The position numbers and the translations under genes were made by a program. A model generated the notes under the pieces. That model had not been told where the DNA came from. It saw only the letters and a program-made list of their open reading frames with translations, and ran no database searches. A stretch of 64,000 nucleotides of DNA from Cellulomonas sp. S1-8 (GTDB lineage Bacteria > Actinomycetota > Actinomycetes > Actinomycetales > Cellulomonadaceae), in the NCBI RefSeq assembly GCF_026184235.1, contig NZ_CP110806.1, positions 1,488,001 through 1,552,000 on the forward strand, read 5' to 3'. This document shows positions 35,050 through 43,840 of the stretch, one piece after another; the stretch's first letter is position 1, and each line of letters starts with the position of its first letter.

Positions 35050-36362
35050 CCGACTGGCTGCTGGTCGGCCTCGGTGTGCTGCTGACGGCCGGCACCGCCG
35101 TGTTCGTCGCCGCTGAGTTCTCGCTCGTCACGCTCGACCCCGGGCTCGTCGAGCGGCAGACCCGCCCCGACGACGCGCGCGGACGCTCGGTGCTGGACGC
35201 GCTGCGCCGGCTGTCCACGCAGCTGTCCGGCGCGCAGGTCGGCATCACCGTCACCACGGTGCTGCTCGGCTACACGACGCAGCCCGCCGTCGTCCGGCTC
35301 CTGGGCCTGCCCCTGGAGGCGGGCGGTGTCGGTGCCGCGCTGGCCGGCGTGCTCGCGGTCGTGCTCGCGCTCGTGCTCGTCAACGGGTTCTCGATGCTGT
35401 TCGGCGAGCTCGTGCCCAAGAACTTCGCGATCGCCCGCCCGCTGGGCACCGCACGCTTCGTCGCCCCCCTGCAGGTCGGGTTCACCACGGCGCTGCGCCC
35501 GGTGATCGCGGTCACCAACGGCACCGCCAACGCGCTCCTGCGCCGGGTCGGCGTCGAACCGCGCGAGGAGCTGTCGGGTGCGCGCTCGCCGGCCGAGCTC
35601 GCCTCGCTCGTGCGCCGCTCGGCCGAGCAGGGGACGCTCGACCAGGCCACCGCGACGCTGCTGACCAACTCGATCGACTTCTCGACGCTCACCGCCGTCG
35701 ACGTGATGACCGACCGCACCCGCCTGGTCGTCGTGCGGCGCGACGAGTCCGCCGCCGACGTCATGGCGCTGGCCCGGCAGACCGGGCACTCGCGGTTCCC
35801 CGTGATCGGCGACTCGGTCGACGACGTCGTCGGGCTGGTGCACCTGCGCAAGGCCATGGCGGTCCCGCACGGCCGGCGCGGCGAGGTGCCCGCCGGCGCG
35901 CTCATGGTCGAGGCACCGCGCGTGCCCGAGACCGTCGGCCTGGGCCCCCTGCTGGTCGACCTGCGCGCGCAGGGCCTGCAGATGGCGGTCGTCGTCGACG
36001 AGTACGGCGGCACCGCGGGCGCGGTCACGCTCGAGGACGTCGTCGAGGAGCTGGTCGGCGAGGTGGCCGACGAGCACGACCGCACGCGCGGCACCCTGGC
36101 ACGGCAGGCCGACGGCTCCTGGGTGCTGCCCGGCGTGCTGCGGCCGGACGAGCTGCACGAGGCGACCGGCCTGCGGGTGCCCGAGGACGGCCCGTGGGAG
36201 ACCGTCGGAGGGCTCCTCATGGCGCGCCTGGGGCGCATCCCGCAGGACGGTGACGAGGTCGTCGAGGGCCACGTGCGGCTCCAGGTGGAGCGCATGGACG
36301 GCCGACGGGTCGAGCGCGTGCGCGTCAGCGAGCTGCCCGGCGACGACGAGGGCGAGGAGTGA
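35043..36362 (+). CDS. CNNM/CorC family membrane protein (hemolysin C-like)
   Basis: A 439-residue protein with an N-terminal DUF21/CNNM membrane domain (start VLTDWLLVGLGVLLTAGTAVF; motif LFGELVPKNFAIARP), then two CBS domains (VDVMTDRTRLVVV; QMAVVVDEYGGTAGAVTLEDVVEELVGEV) and a C-terminal CorC_HlyC transporter-associated domain. The family exports Mg or related divalent cations. It is the first of two paralogues translated in tandem; its stop overlaps the next ATG. GTG 35043 is chosen because the membrane helix begins at once. Confidence 0.92.
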   Translation: MLTDWLLVGLGVLLTAGTAVFVAAEFSLVTLDPGLVERQTRPDDARGRSVLDALRRLSTQLSGAQVGITVTTVLLGYTTQPAVVRLLGLPLEAGGVGAALAGVLAVVLALVLVNGFSMLFGELVPKNFAIARPLGTARFVAPLQVGFTTALRPVIAVTNGTANALLRRVGVEPREELSGARSPAELASLVRRSAEQGTLDQATATLLTNSIDFSTLTAVDVMTDRTRLVVVRRDESAADVMALARQTGHSRFPVIGDSVDDVVGLVHLRKAMAVPHGRRGEVPAGALMVEAPRVPETVGLGPLLVDLRAQGLQMAVVVDEYGGTAGAVTLEDVVEELVGEVADEHDRTRGTLARQADGSWVLPGVLRPDELHEATGLRVPEDGPWETVGGLLMARLGRIPQDGDEVVEGHVRLQVERMDGRRVERVRVSELPGDDEGEE

Positions 36363-37486
36363 TGGACAGCACGCTCGCGATCGCGCTCGCCGTGGTGCTG
36401 CTCGCCGCCAACGCCTTCTTCGTCGGGGCGGAGTTCGCGCTGATGTCCGCGCGGCGCTCGTCGATCGAGCCGCTGGCCGAGGCGGGGGACCGGCGCGCCG
36501 TCACCGTGCTGTGGGCCATGGAGCACGTCTCGCTCATGCTCGCCGCCGCGCAGCTCGGCATCACGGTCTGCTCGACGAGCCTCGGCCTGGTCGCCGAGCC
36601 CGCGATCGCGCACGCCATCGAGGGGCCGCTCGAGGCGCTCGGCGTCCCGGAGGCCTTCACCCACCCCATCGCGTTCGTCGTCGCGCTGCTCGTCGTGGTC
36701 TACCTGCACGTGGTGCTGGGGGAGATGGTCCCCAAGAACCTGGCCGTGTCCGGGCCCGAGCGTGCCGTGCTGCTGTTCGGCCCCCCGCTGGTGTGGGTGG
36801 CACGGGTGATGCGGCCGCTGATCAGGGCCCTGAACTGGCTCGCGAACCACGTGCTGCGGGCGTTCCGCGTCGAGCCGCAGGACGAGGTCGCCTCGGCGTT
36901 CACGGCGCAGGAGGTGCAGTCGATCGTCGAGCGCTCGCAGGCCGAGGGCCTGCTCGCCGACGAGCAGGGGCTGCTCTCGGGGGCGCTCGAGTTCTCCGAC
37001 CGCACGGCGGCCGAGGTCATGGTCGCGGTCGACGACCTGATGACGGTCGACGGCGAGAGCACGCCTGACGACATCGAGCACCTGGTGGCCCGGACGGGCT
37101 TCAGCCGGTTCGTGGTGGTCGACGGCGAGGGTCGGCCGACCGGGTACCTGCACATCAAGGACGTGCTCTACGCCGACGACGCCACGCGCTGGCTGCCCGT
37201 GCCCTCGTGGCGCGTGCGGACGTTGGCCGTCGTGGCGCCGCAGGACGAGGTCGAGACGGCGCTCGCGGCGATGCAGCGCACCGGCTCGCACCTGGCGCGC
37301 GTCGACGACGACGGCCGCACGACGGGTGTGGTCTTCCTCGAGGACATCCTCGAGGAGCTGGTCGGCGAGGTGCGGGACGCGATGCAGCGCGGGCAGCTGC
37401 GGATGGACGTCGCGGGACGTGCGGTGCACGTCTTTCGGACGTCCGCGGGGCAACGAACGACCCCCGGGCCGGTGGAGGATCGGTGA
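36362..37486 (+). CDS. CNNM family membrane protein, shorter paralogue
   Basis: A 374-residue CNNM/DUF21 protein with the same order as its neighbour: membrane domain (LAANAFFVGAEFALMSARRSSIE; VVLGEMVPKNLAVSGPERA), then CBS domains (VMVAVDDLMTVDG; TTGVVFLEDILEELVGEV). It lacks the full C-terminal CorC_HlyC domain and ends in a basic tail. ATG 36362 overlaps the previous stop; a GTG one codon upstream is equally possible. Paired CNNM genes are common in actinobacteria and may form a heterodimer. Confidence 0.9.
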   Translation: MDSTLAIALAVVLLAANAFFVGAEFALMSARRSSIEPLAEAGDRRAVTVLWAMEHVSLMLAAAQLGITVCSTSLGLVAEPAIAHAIEGPLEALGVPEAFTHPIAFVVALLVVVYLHVVLGEMVPKNLAVSGPERAVLLFGPPLVWVARVMRPLIRALNWLANHVLRAFRVEPQDEVASAFTAQEVQSIVERSQAEGLLADEQGLLSGALEFSDRTAAEVMVAVDDLMTVDGESTPDDIEHLVARTGFSRFVVVDGEGRPTGYLHIKDVLYADDATRWLPVPSWRVRTLAVVAPQDEVETALAAMQRTGSHLARVDDDGRTTGVVFLEDILEELVGEVRDAMQRGQLRMDVAGRAVHVFRTSAGQRTTPGPVEDR

Positions 37487-37557
37487 AGAGGCGGCGTGTC
37501 GGGCGGCGTGTCGGTCGATGTGTCCACATTGCTACCGGTCTGTGACGTATCAGGGTC

Positions 37558-37587
37558 TTGGAGACGGCGGCCCGTTGCCGTTATGGT
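37558..37587 (+). promoter_or_regulatory. Promoter of the VanY-like gene
   Basis: TTGGAG (37558-37563) and TATGGT (37582-37587) are separated by 18 bp, a good vegetative promoter. Transcription would start at about 37594, giving a 35-base leader before the GTG at 37629. The 37487-37557 stretch shows no gene. Confidence 0.5.
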
Positions 37588-37628
37588 TTCGTGACCGCGT
37601 CGGGGGGAACCGATGACGAGCGGGACGA

Positions 37629-38483
37629 GTGAGCGGAGGTGTCGTGGGATCCCACCGAGCGGAGCAGACGACGCGTGCGCGCCGTCCTCGCGAACGCCGT
37701 GGCGGCAGTGCCGCCCCCACGAGCGGTGCACCCTCGGCCCTCGGCCCCGTGACGCAGGACGTCCCCCGTCGCCGCTCGACCCGGTTCTTCGGCCGTGCCG
37801 GCGTGCTCGCCGCGCTCGTGAGCGTGACCGTCGTCGTCCCGGTGTCCCAGGGCATGGCCGACGGCGAGATCCTCGTCGGGACCCCCGTCGCTGACGCCAG
37901 CCTCCCCTCGACGGTCGCCGCCCTGACAGCGCTCCCGCTCTCGGACCTGCCGCCCACCCCGCTCGTGTCCACCGACGGCAGCTCGCGTCTGCGGGCGCTC
38001 GCCGAGGTGTCCCGCGACGCCGAGCGCTCCGCGCTGCCGGGCTGTGACGGCACGGTGCGCCCCTCCGGCGAGAACGGCCTGCTGGCCACCAAGGACCTGT
38101 GCACGCTGTGGGACGGTCGCACGCAGATGCGCGCCGACGCGGCCGTCGCCCTCGCCGAGCTCAACGAGGCCCACGTCTCGCGCTTCGGCACCGACCTCTG
38201 CCTCAGCTCCGGCTACCGCACGCTCGCGCAGCAGCGGTCCGTGAAGGCGCAGAAGGGCGGCCTGGCCGCGACCCCCGGCAAGAGCAACCACGGCTGGGGC
38301 CTGGCGATGGACTTCTGCAGCATCCAGACCTCCGGCGCGCGGTGGACCTGGCTCAACGACAACGCCCCGACCTACGGCTGGGAGAACCCGAGCTGGGCGG
38401 TCCGGGGCGGCTCCGGCCCGTACGAGCCGTGGCACTGGGAGTACATCAAGGGCGTCCAGGCCGACGGCGAGTACTACGGCTGA
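37629..38483 (+). CDS. M15 family (VanY-like) D-alanyl-D-alanine carboxypeptidase
   Basis: A 284-residue cell-wall peptidase. A basic, disordered N-terminus of about 50 residues precedes a single signal/anchor helix (RAGVLAALVSVTVVVPVSQGMA), so the enzyme faces outward. The catalytic zinc motif SxHxxGxAxD is present as SNHGWGLAMD and the third ligand as EPWHWEYI; the LCLSSGYRTLAQQ segment is typical of VanY. It should trim peptidoglycan stem peptides. GTG 37629 is selected; it gives an unusually long pre-helix segment. Four imperfect tandem repeats begin at its stop. Confidence 0.88.
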   Translation: MSGGVVGSHRAEQTTRARRPRERRGGSAAPTSGAPSALGPVTQDVPRRRSTRFFGRAGVLAALVSVTVVVPVSQGMADGEILVGTPVADASLPSTVAALTALPLSDLPPTPLVSTDGSSRLRALAEVSRDAERSALPGCDGTVRPSGENGLLATKDLCTLWDGRTQMRADAAVALAELNEAHVSRFGTDLCLSSGYRTLAQQRSVKAQKGGLAATPGKSNHGWGLAMDFCSIQTSGARWTWLNDNAPTYGWENPSWAVRGGSGPYEPWHWEYIKGVQADGEYYG

Positions 38484-38543
38484 CGAGCAGGACGGGCTGA
38501 CGAGAAGGTCGGCCGACGAGCAGGACGGCTGACGAGCAGGACG
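38480..38543 (+). repeat. Imperfect tandem repeats starting at the vanY-like stop codon
   Basis: Four copies of a 16-17-bp unit close to CTGACGAGCAGGACGGG run from 38480 to 38543. The first copy contains the TGA stop of the VanY-like gene, and later copies repeat that stop context. No role is evident. Confidence 0.65.
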
Positions 38544-38555
38544 TTCGACGCCGAC

Positions 38556-38583
38556 CGGCGGGACCGCAGCACGGGTCCCGCCG
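38556..38583. terminator. Terminator between vanY-like and aldose epimerase genes
   Basis: CGGCGGGACC (38556-38565) and GGTCCCGCCG (38574-38583) form a perfect ten-pair stem with an eight-base loop. Convergent genes flank it. Confidence 0.75.
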
Positions 38584-38596
38584 ACCGGCACACTCG

Positions 38597-39505
38597 TCAG
38601 CGCAGGGACAGTCCCCAGCGGACCTCGTGCGACGCGCCCGGCTCGATCTCGACCAGCAGGTCGCCGGTGCGGAACGCGTCCGCCACGCACGTCATCGGCT
38701 CGACCGCGACACCCCGCCGCCCGATCCCGGGGATGCCGTCGCCCGTGCAGACCTGCCACGCGGGCAGGGTCGCGTCTGCCCACACCGCGACCGTCCGGCC
38801 GTCGCCGCCGGTCAGCGTCGCCCAGGTGAGCCCGTCGGCGTCGGGGGTGGCGCCCAGCCACGCGTCGTCCAGCGCGACGCCCGCGAGCGGGCGCCCCGCG
38901 CGCAGGTCGAAGTCGCCGACGACGGCCTGCGTGCCCGTGGGCAGCAGGCGTTCGTCGACCGTGACGCGGCGCGCGGCGTCGAGCTGCAGCGTGCACGCGT
39001 CGACCGGTCCGTCGCCGGGGGACAGCCACGGGTGGAACCCGACGCCGTAGGGTGCCGTCGTCGCCCCGAGGTTCGTCGCCGTGACGGTGACCGTCAGCCC
39101 GGCGTCGCCGAGGGCGTAGGTCACGTCCAGGCGCAGCGGCCACGGGTAGCCCGGGATCGGCACGAGGTCGTGGCGCAGCGTCACCGCGTCGTCGGCGACG
39201 GACACTGCCCCGAAGCGCTCGTAGGCGACCAGGCCGTGCAGCGCCGTGAGGCGCTCGTGCTCGGTCAGCGGCACCTCGTACGTGCCGTCGCGGTAGCGGT
39301 ACTGCGCGTCGCGCAGCCGGTTCGGCCACGGCGCGAGGACGGCGCCGGAGAAGGCGGGGGCGATCGAGTCGACCGCGAAGGGCAGGACGACGTCGCGGCC
39401 GCCCACGCGGTACTCGCGCAGGCTCGCGGCGACGGACGCGACGACGGCGACCTGGTCTGCGTGCCGCAGCACGTGCTGGTCACCCGTGGGTGGGGGCGTG
39501 TTCAC
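38597..39505 (-). CDS. Aldose 1-epimerase family protein
   Basis: A 302-residue galactose mutarotase-like protein that should interconvert alpha and beta sugar anomers. Family positions are seen in FSGAVLAPWPNRLRDAQYRY, LTALHGLVAYERF (catalytic His), GVGFHPWLSP (second His) and VEPMTCVADAF (catalytic Glu region). The GTG start at 39505 is used. It is probably a single-gene unit, convergent with the VanY-like gene. Confidence 0.92.
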   Translation of the reverse strand: MNTPPPTGDQHVLRHADQVAVVASVAASLREYRVGGRDVVLPFAVDSIAPAFSGAVLAPWPNRLRDAQYRYRDGTYEVPLTEHERLTALHGLVAYERFGAVSVADDAVTLRHDLVPIPGYPWPLRLDVTYALGDAGLTVTVTATNLGATTAPYGVGFHPWLSPGDGPVDACTLQLDAARRVTVDERLLPTGTQAVVGDFDLRAGRPLAGVALDDAWLGATPDADGLTWATLTGGDGRTVAVWADATLPAWQVCTGDGIPGIGRRGVAVEPMTCVADAFRTGDLLVEIEPGASHEVRWGLSLR

Positions 39506-39597
39506 GCTCCCAACCTAGTCGCGGTGGGGGTGCGGGCCGCGGGACCCGCCGGTGATCCGCGGGGGGCTCGGCCGGGCGGCTCGGCTGGGCGGCGCGG

Positions 39598-39942
39598 TCA
39601 GGCGTCGGGTGCGTCGACGGGCACGGCCTGGGCCCCCGCGTCGCCCGCCGCGGCACCGGCGTCCGAGTGCCCGAGCGGCTTGCCGGGGGCGACGCGGTCG
39701 CGGACGAGCTGCTTGAGCGTCGTGATCTCGGGGAAGCCGCGCCGTTCCGCGCGGTCCCAGATCATCTCCCCGTCGACCTCGACGGTGAAGACGCCGCCGG
39801 TCGCGGGGCGCAGCGCGACCTCGGCGAGCTCGCGGTGGAACGTCGTCAGCAGCTCCTGCGCGAACCAGGCGGCCCGCAGCAGCCACCGGCACTGCGTGCA
39901 GTACGTGATCGTGACGCGCGGGTGCGGGACGTCGGCGCTCAT
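39598..39942 (-). CDS. SelT/SelW/SelH (Rdx) family protein
   Basis: A 114-residue thioredoxin-like protein. The redox motif is Cys15-Thr-Gln-Cys18 in VTITYCTQCRWLLRAAWFAQELL, and GGVFTVEVDGEMIWDR fits the Rdx family strand. In eukaryotic SelW the second position may be selenocysteine; here both are Cys. The C-terminal 25 residues are an Ala/Asp-rich tail. ATG 39942 is used because it gives a normal short N-terminus. The function is thought to be redox-related but is not established. Confidence 0.85.
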   Translation of the reverse strand: MSADVPHPRVTITYCTQCRWLLRAAWFAQELLTTFHRELAEVALRPATGGVFTVEVDGEMIWDRAERRGFPEITTLKQLVRDRVAPGKPLGHSDAGAAAGDAGAQAVPVDAPDA

Positions 39943-40106
39943 GGCGGCAGTCTGGCGCACGTTCGTGACGTGGCGCCCGGGTGACGGGTGTCACGCGTTC
40001 GTTCCTCCCTGTGGACGAAGCCCCACGCGCCCGCCGACGATGCCCTACCGTCACTCTCGAAACGGACGAACCCGACATCGGTGGTCCGGCGCACGCGGGA
40101 GCGGGG

Positions 40107-41336
40107 GTGGACGTGGACGGGGTGGCGATCCTCGAGGGTGAGGTCCGTGAGCTGATCCGTCGCCGCGGGGTCGACCCCGTGCGCGACCGCGCCGGCGTCG
40201 TCGCGCTCGTCCACGCGGCGATGGCCGACTACGACGAGCGTTCCCTCATCGGCTCGGTGCCGGCGCTGGCGGACACGGCGGCCGCGCACAAGGCGGTCGT
40301 CGACGCGGTCGCGGGCCTCGGGCCGCTGCAGCGGTACCTCGACGACGACGAGGTCGAGGAGATCTGGATCAACTCGCCGTCCCAGGTGTTCGTCGCGCGG
40401 CGCGGCGAACCCGAGCTGACGACGACGATCCTCACCGAGTCGCAGGTGCGGGACCTCGTCGAGCGGATGCTCAAGGTGTCCGGCCGCCGGCTGGACCTGT
40501 CGAGCCCGTTCGTCGACGCGTCGCTGCCCGGCGGGGAGCGCCTGCACGCGGTGATCCCCGACGTCACGCGGCGGCACTGGTCGGTCAACATCCGCAAGTA
40601 CGTGGTGCGCGCCACGAGCATGGAGGACATGGTCGCCCTGGGGTCGTTGACCCCGCAGTCCGCGGCGTTCCTGCAGTCCGCGGTGCGCGTCGGGCTCAAC
40701 GTGCTGGTCTCCGGGGCCACGCAGGCCGGCAAGACCACGATGCTCAACGCCCTGGCCGGTGCCGTGCCCCCGCGCGAGCGGGTCATCAGCTGCGAGGAGG
40801 TCTTCGAGCTGCGACCCGCGGTGCGCGACTGGGTCGCGATGCAGACGCGGCAGCCGAACCTCGAGGGCACGGGCGAGATCACGCTGCGGCGCCTGGTCAA
40901 GGAGGCGCTGCGCATGCGCCCCGACCGGCTCCTGGTGGGGGAGGTGCGCGAGGCCGAGGCGCTCGACCTGCTCATCGCACTCAACAGCGGCGTGCCGGCG
41001 ATGTGCACCATCCACGCGAGCTCGGCGCGCGAGGCGCTGGTCAAGCTGTGCACCCTGCCGCTGCTCGCGGGGGAGAACATCTCGGACCGGTTCGTCGTGC
41101 CGACGGTAGCGTCGTCGGTGGACCTCGTCGTGCACCTCGAGCTCGACTCCCGGGGTCGGCGCCGCACCCGCGAGATCGTCGCCGTCCCCGGGCGCGTCGA
41201 GGCCGGGGTCGTCGAGACCGCCGACCTGTTCACGACGCGCGGCGGCATGCTGGTGCGCGGGGACGGGTTCCCGCCGCACCCCGAGCGCTTCGCGCGCGCG
41301 GGTGTGGACGTCGTCGCGATGCTGCGGCAGGCCTGA
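40107..41336 (+). CDS. CpaF/TadA-type pilus assembly ATPase
   Basis: A 409-residue type II/IV secretion NTPase that should drive Flp/Tad pilus assembly. Visible parts: N-terminal three-helix region, LQRYLDDDEVEEIWINSP, Walker A SGATQAGKTTM, the Asp box ISCEEVFEL, Walker B RLLVGEVREAEA, and the His box MCTIHASSA. GTG 40107 has a purine-rich ribosome site; a -10 TACCGT (40047-40052) lies upstream. An upstream GTG (39981) would add 42 residues but overlaps the promoter. First gene of the Tad operon; TadB follows after three bases. Confidence 0.9.
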   Translation: MDVDGVAILEGEVRELIRRRGVDPVRDRAGVVALVHAAMADYDERSLIGSVPALADTAAAHKAVVDAVAGLGPLQRYLDDDEVEEIWINSPSQVFVARRGEPELTTTILTESQVRDLVERMLKVSGRRLDLSSPFVDASLPGGERLHAVIPDVTRRHWSVNIRKYVVRATSMEDMVALGSLTPQSAAFLQSAVRVGLNVLVSGATQAGKTTMLNALAGAVPPRERVISCEEVFELRPAVRDWVAMQTRQPNLEGTGEITLRRLVKEALRMRPDRLLVGEVREAEALDLLIALNSGVPAMCTIHASSAREALVKLCTLPLLAGENISDRFVVPTVASSVDLVVHLELDSRGRRRTREIVAVPGRVEAGVVETADLFTTRGGMLVRGDGFPPHPERFARAGVDVVAMLRQA

Positions 41337-41339
41337 GCC

Positions 41340-42200
41340 GTGGGCGTCGTCGTGGGGCTGCTGCTCGGGGCCGGGCTGGCGTGCGTGTGGTGGTCGTGGT
41401 GGCCCGTCGTCACCGTGGTCGGGGGCCGTCGCGACGGCTGGGCCGCACGCGTGCACGACACGCTGACGCAGGCCGAGGTCACGGGGGTCACGCCCGGCGG
41501 GCTGGTCGCCGTCAGCGCGCTCGTCGGGCTCGTGGTCGCGGCGGTCTCGTTCCTGGTCGTGCCCGTGGCGGCGGTGAGCCTGTGCTTCGGTGCCTTCGCG
41601 GCGACGGCACCGTGGACGCTCGTGCGCGGACGCGCGCGGCGCCGGCTCGCGAGCACGCGTGAGCTGTGGCCCGACGTGGTCGACCACCTCGCGTCGGGCG
41701 TCCGCGCGGGGCTGTCGCTGCCCGAGGCGGTCGCGCAGCTCGGCGACCGCGGACCGAGCGAGCTGCGCCCGCCGTTCCGTGCGTTCGCCGAGGACTACCG
41801 CGCCACCGGCCGCTTCACCGACAGCCTCGACGCGTTGAAGGACCGGCTCGCCGACCCCGTCGCCGACCGGATCGTCGAGGCGTTGCGCCTCACGCGCGAC
41901 GTCGGTGGCACCGACCTCGGGCGGCTGCTGCGCACGCTGTCCTCGTTCCTGCGCGACGACCTGCGCACCCGCGGCGAGATCGAGGCCCGGCAGAGCTGGA
42001 CCGTGTACGCCGCGCGGCTGGCGGTCGCCGCACCCTGGGTGGTGCTGGCGATGCTGGCGACCCGACCCGAGGCGATCCGCGCGTACGACTCGGCGGCGGG
42101 CGCCGTCGTGCTGCTGGTGGGCGCCGCGAGCACCGTGATCGCCTACCGGCTCATGCTGCGCGTCGCGCGGCTGCCCGACGACCCGCGGGTGCTGCGGTGA
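41340..42200 (+). CDS. TadB-type pilus assembly membrane protein
   Basis: A 286-residue type II secretion F (GspF-like) protein. Paired hydrophobic helices near the N-terminus (residues 1-25 and 55-90) precede the cytoplasmic T2SF domain, with LWPDVVDHLASGVRAGLSLPEAVAQL and VGGTDLGRLLRTLSSFLRDDLRTRGEIEARQSWT, and two helices end the protein. It should form the inner membrane platform with TadC. The stop overlaps TadC by four bases. Confidence 0.9.
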   Translation: MGVVVGLLLGAGLACVWWSWWPVVTVVGGRRDGWAARVHDTLTQAEVTGVTPGGLVAVSALVGLVVAAVSFLVVPVAAVSLCFGAFAATAPWTLVRGRARRRLASTRELWPDVVDHLASGVRAGLSLPEAVAQLGDRGPSELRPPFRAFAEDYRATGRFTDSLDALKDRLADPVADRIVEALRLTRDVGGTDLGRLLRTLSSFLRDDLRTRGEIEARQSWTVYAARLAVAAPWVVLAMLATRPEAIRAYDSAAGAVVLLVGAASTVIAYRLMLRVARLPDDPRVLR

Positions 42201-43126
42201 GCCCGGGAGTCGTGGGGGCGCTCGTCGGCCTGCTCGGCGGCTGCGGGCTCGCGCTCGTGGTGCTGCGGCTCGGCGCGCGACGCATCACGCTCGAGCAGCG
42301 CGTCGGGCCGTACCTGCGCACCCGCGGCACGTCGTCGCTGCTGCGGGTCGAGGCCGTCCGTGGACCCTGGGGCACGGTCGAGCGGCTCGTCGCCCCGTTC
42401 CTCGCCGACGGTGTGCGGCTCGTCGCGCGCATCGGCTCCCCGACCGCGGAGCTGCGGTCGCGGCTCGCGCGCGCCGGCCGCAGGGAGACGGTCGAGCAGT
42501 TCCGCGCGCAGCAGGTCGTGTCCGGCGTGGTCGGGATCGCCGTGGGGCTGCTGCTCGCGGTGCTGCTCGCCGCGACGCGCGGCGGCGCCCTCGTGCCGCT
42601 GGTCGCGCTCGTCGTCGTCGCCGGCTTCGTCGGTGCGCTCGCGCCCGACTGGGTCCTGGGGCAGCAGGTCGCACGGCGCGAGGCGCGCCTGCTCGCGCAG
42701 ATGCCGACCGTCACCGAGCTGCTCGCCCTGGCCGTCAGCGCCGGGGAGGGTGCCACGGGTGCGCTCGAGCGCGTCGTGCGCCAGACGCATGGCGAGCTGG
42801 CCGACGAGCTAGCGCGCACCCTCGCCGACGCGCGGGCGGGTGCGCCGCTGACCACGGCCCTGCAGGGGCTCGCGGACCGGACGGGGCTGACGGCCCTGGC
42901 GCGGTTCGCCGAGGGGGTCGCGGTGGCCGTCGAGCGCGGGTCCCCCCTCGCCGACGTGCTGCGCGCTCAGGCGCAGGACGTCCGCGAGGAAGGCAGGCGG
43001 GCGCTCATGCAGACCGGTGGGCGCAAGGAGGTGCTCATGATGGTCCCGGTGGTGTTCCTCATCCTCCCGGTGACCGTCCTGTTCGCCGTCTTCCCCAGCG
43101 CGGTGATCCTGCGGGTGGGGCTGTGA
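42197..43126 (+). CDS. TadC-type pilus assembly membrane protein
   Basis: A 309-residue T2SF domain protein pairing with TadB. The core motif is MPTVTELLALAVSAGEGATGALERVV and the later LMQTGGRKEVLMMVPVVFLILPVTVLFAVFP is typical for TadC. Four hydrophobic helices are apparent. GTG 42197 overlaps the TadB stop (GTGA). Together with CpaF it provides the motor and platform of a Tad pilus. Confidence 0.9.
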   Translation: MSPGVVGALVGLLGGCGLALVVLRLGARRITLEQRVGPYLRTRGTSSLLRVEAVRGPWGTVERLVAPFLADGVRLVARIGSPTAELRSRLARAGRRETVEQFRAQQVVSGVVGIAVGLLLAVLLAATRGGALVPLVALVVVAGFVGALAPDWVLGQQVARREARLLAQMPTVTELLALAVSAGEGATGALERVVRQTHGELADELARTLADARAGAPLTTALQGLADRTGLTALARFAEGVAVAVERGSPLADVLRAQAQDVREEGRRALMQTGGRKEVLMMVPVVFLILPVTVLFAVFPSAVILRVGL

Positions 43127-43189
43127 CCCCGGCCGTGACGCATGCGGGGCCGCCGACCGGCGCGCTCCTGACGACGACGGAGGTCGACG

Positions 43190-43408
43190 ATGAGGTTCTG
43201 GGTCCGGACGTGGGGGGCGCTCGCGGAGCGGGTGGCGGCAGCGACGACGGAGGACCGGTACGACCGTGGCGACGTGCCCGGGTGGGTGCTGGTCACGCTG
43301 ATGACCGCCGGGCTGGTCTCGGTGCTGTGGTTCGTGGCGGGACCCGCGCTGCAGACACTCTTCCTCGACGCCATCAACGGCGTGTCGTCCTCCTCCGGCG
43401 GCACCTGA
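43190..43408 (+). CDS. Small pilin-like membrane protein
   Basis: A 72-residue protein with a charged N-terminal stretch (ERVAAATTEDRYDRGDVPG) and one hydrophobic helix, WVLVTLMTAGLVSVLWFVAG, then a Ser-rich C-terminus. Position between tadC and tadE, length and single helix suggest the Flp-type pilin or a minor pilin of this cluster, although a typical prepilin cleavage motif is not obvious. ATG 43190 has GGAGG upstream. The stop overlaps a CTG that probably starts TadE. Confidence 0.7.
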   Translation: MRFWVRTWGALAERVAAATTEDRYDRGDVPGWVLVTLMTAGLVSVLWFVAGPALQTLFLDAINGVSSSSGGT

Positions 43409-43791
43409 GCCCGGGACCGGGGCGGGAGCGCGGGTCGGCGATCGTCGACTTCACGCTCGTCGGTGGGCTCGTCGTCGTCCTGTTCGTGTCGGTGCTGCAG
43501 CTGGCCCTGGTCCAGCACGTGCGGAACACGGTGGTCGACGCGGCCGGGGAGGGCGCGCGGTACGCGGCGCAGGTCGGGCGGACGCCGGCCGACGGTGCGC
43601 AGCGCACCACCGACCTGCTGCGCGCGTCGCTCGCGGACCGGTACGCGCAGGACGTCACGGCGCGCCGCGTCGACGCGGGCGACCTCGCCCTCGTCGAGGT
43701 CACCGTGCGCGTCCCCCTGCCCGTCGTGGGCCTGCTCGGCCCCGGGGGCGTCATGGAGCTCGACGGCCACGCACCGGTGGAGTGGCCGTGA
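43405..43791 (+). CDS. TadE-like pilus protein, probable CTG start
   Basis: A 128-residue TadE-type minor pilin. After a short basic start (PGPGRERG) comes the family's helix, SAIVDFTLVGGLVVVLFVSV, then NTVVDAAGEGARYAA, a typical TadE signature, and a C-terminal extracellular domain. In this frame there is no ATG, GTG or TTG close to the TadE domain; the only sensible start is CTG 43405, which overlaps the preceding stop as CTGA. Translational coupling would explain such a weak start. The start is inferred. Confidence 0.78.
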   Translation: MSPGPGRERGSAIVDFTLVGGLVVVLFVSVLQLALVQHVRNTVVDAAGEGARYAAQVGRTPADGAQRTTDLLRASLADRYAQDVTARRVDAGDLALVEVTVRVPLPVVGLLGPGGVMELDGHAPVEWP

Positions 43792-43840
43792 GCAGGGCGA
43801 GCGCGGGCGGACGGGCGTGGGCGAGGCGGGCGTGGGCCGG

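Noticed and set aside
37487..37628. c-di-AMP (ydaO) riboswitch upstream of the VanY-like gene
   Set aside because: Such riboswitches often precede actinobacterial wall hydrolases, but I could not find the conserved core; a plain promoter explains the region.
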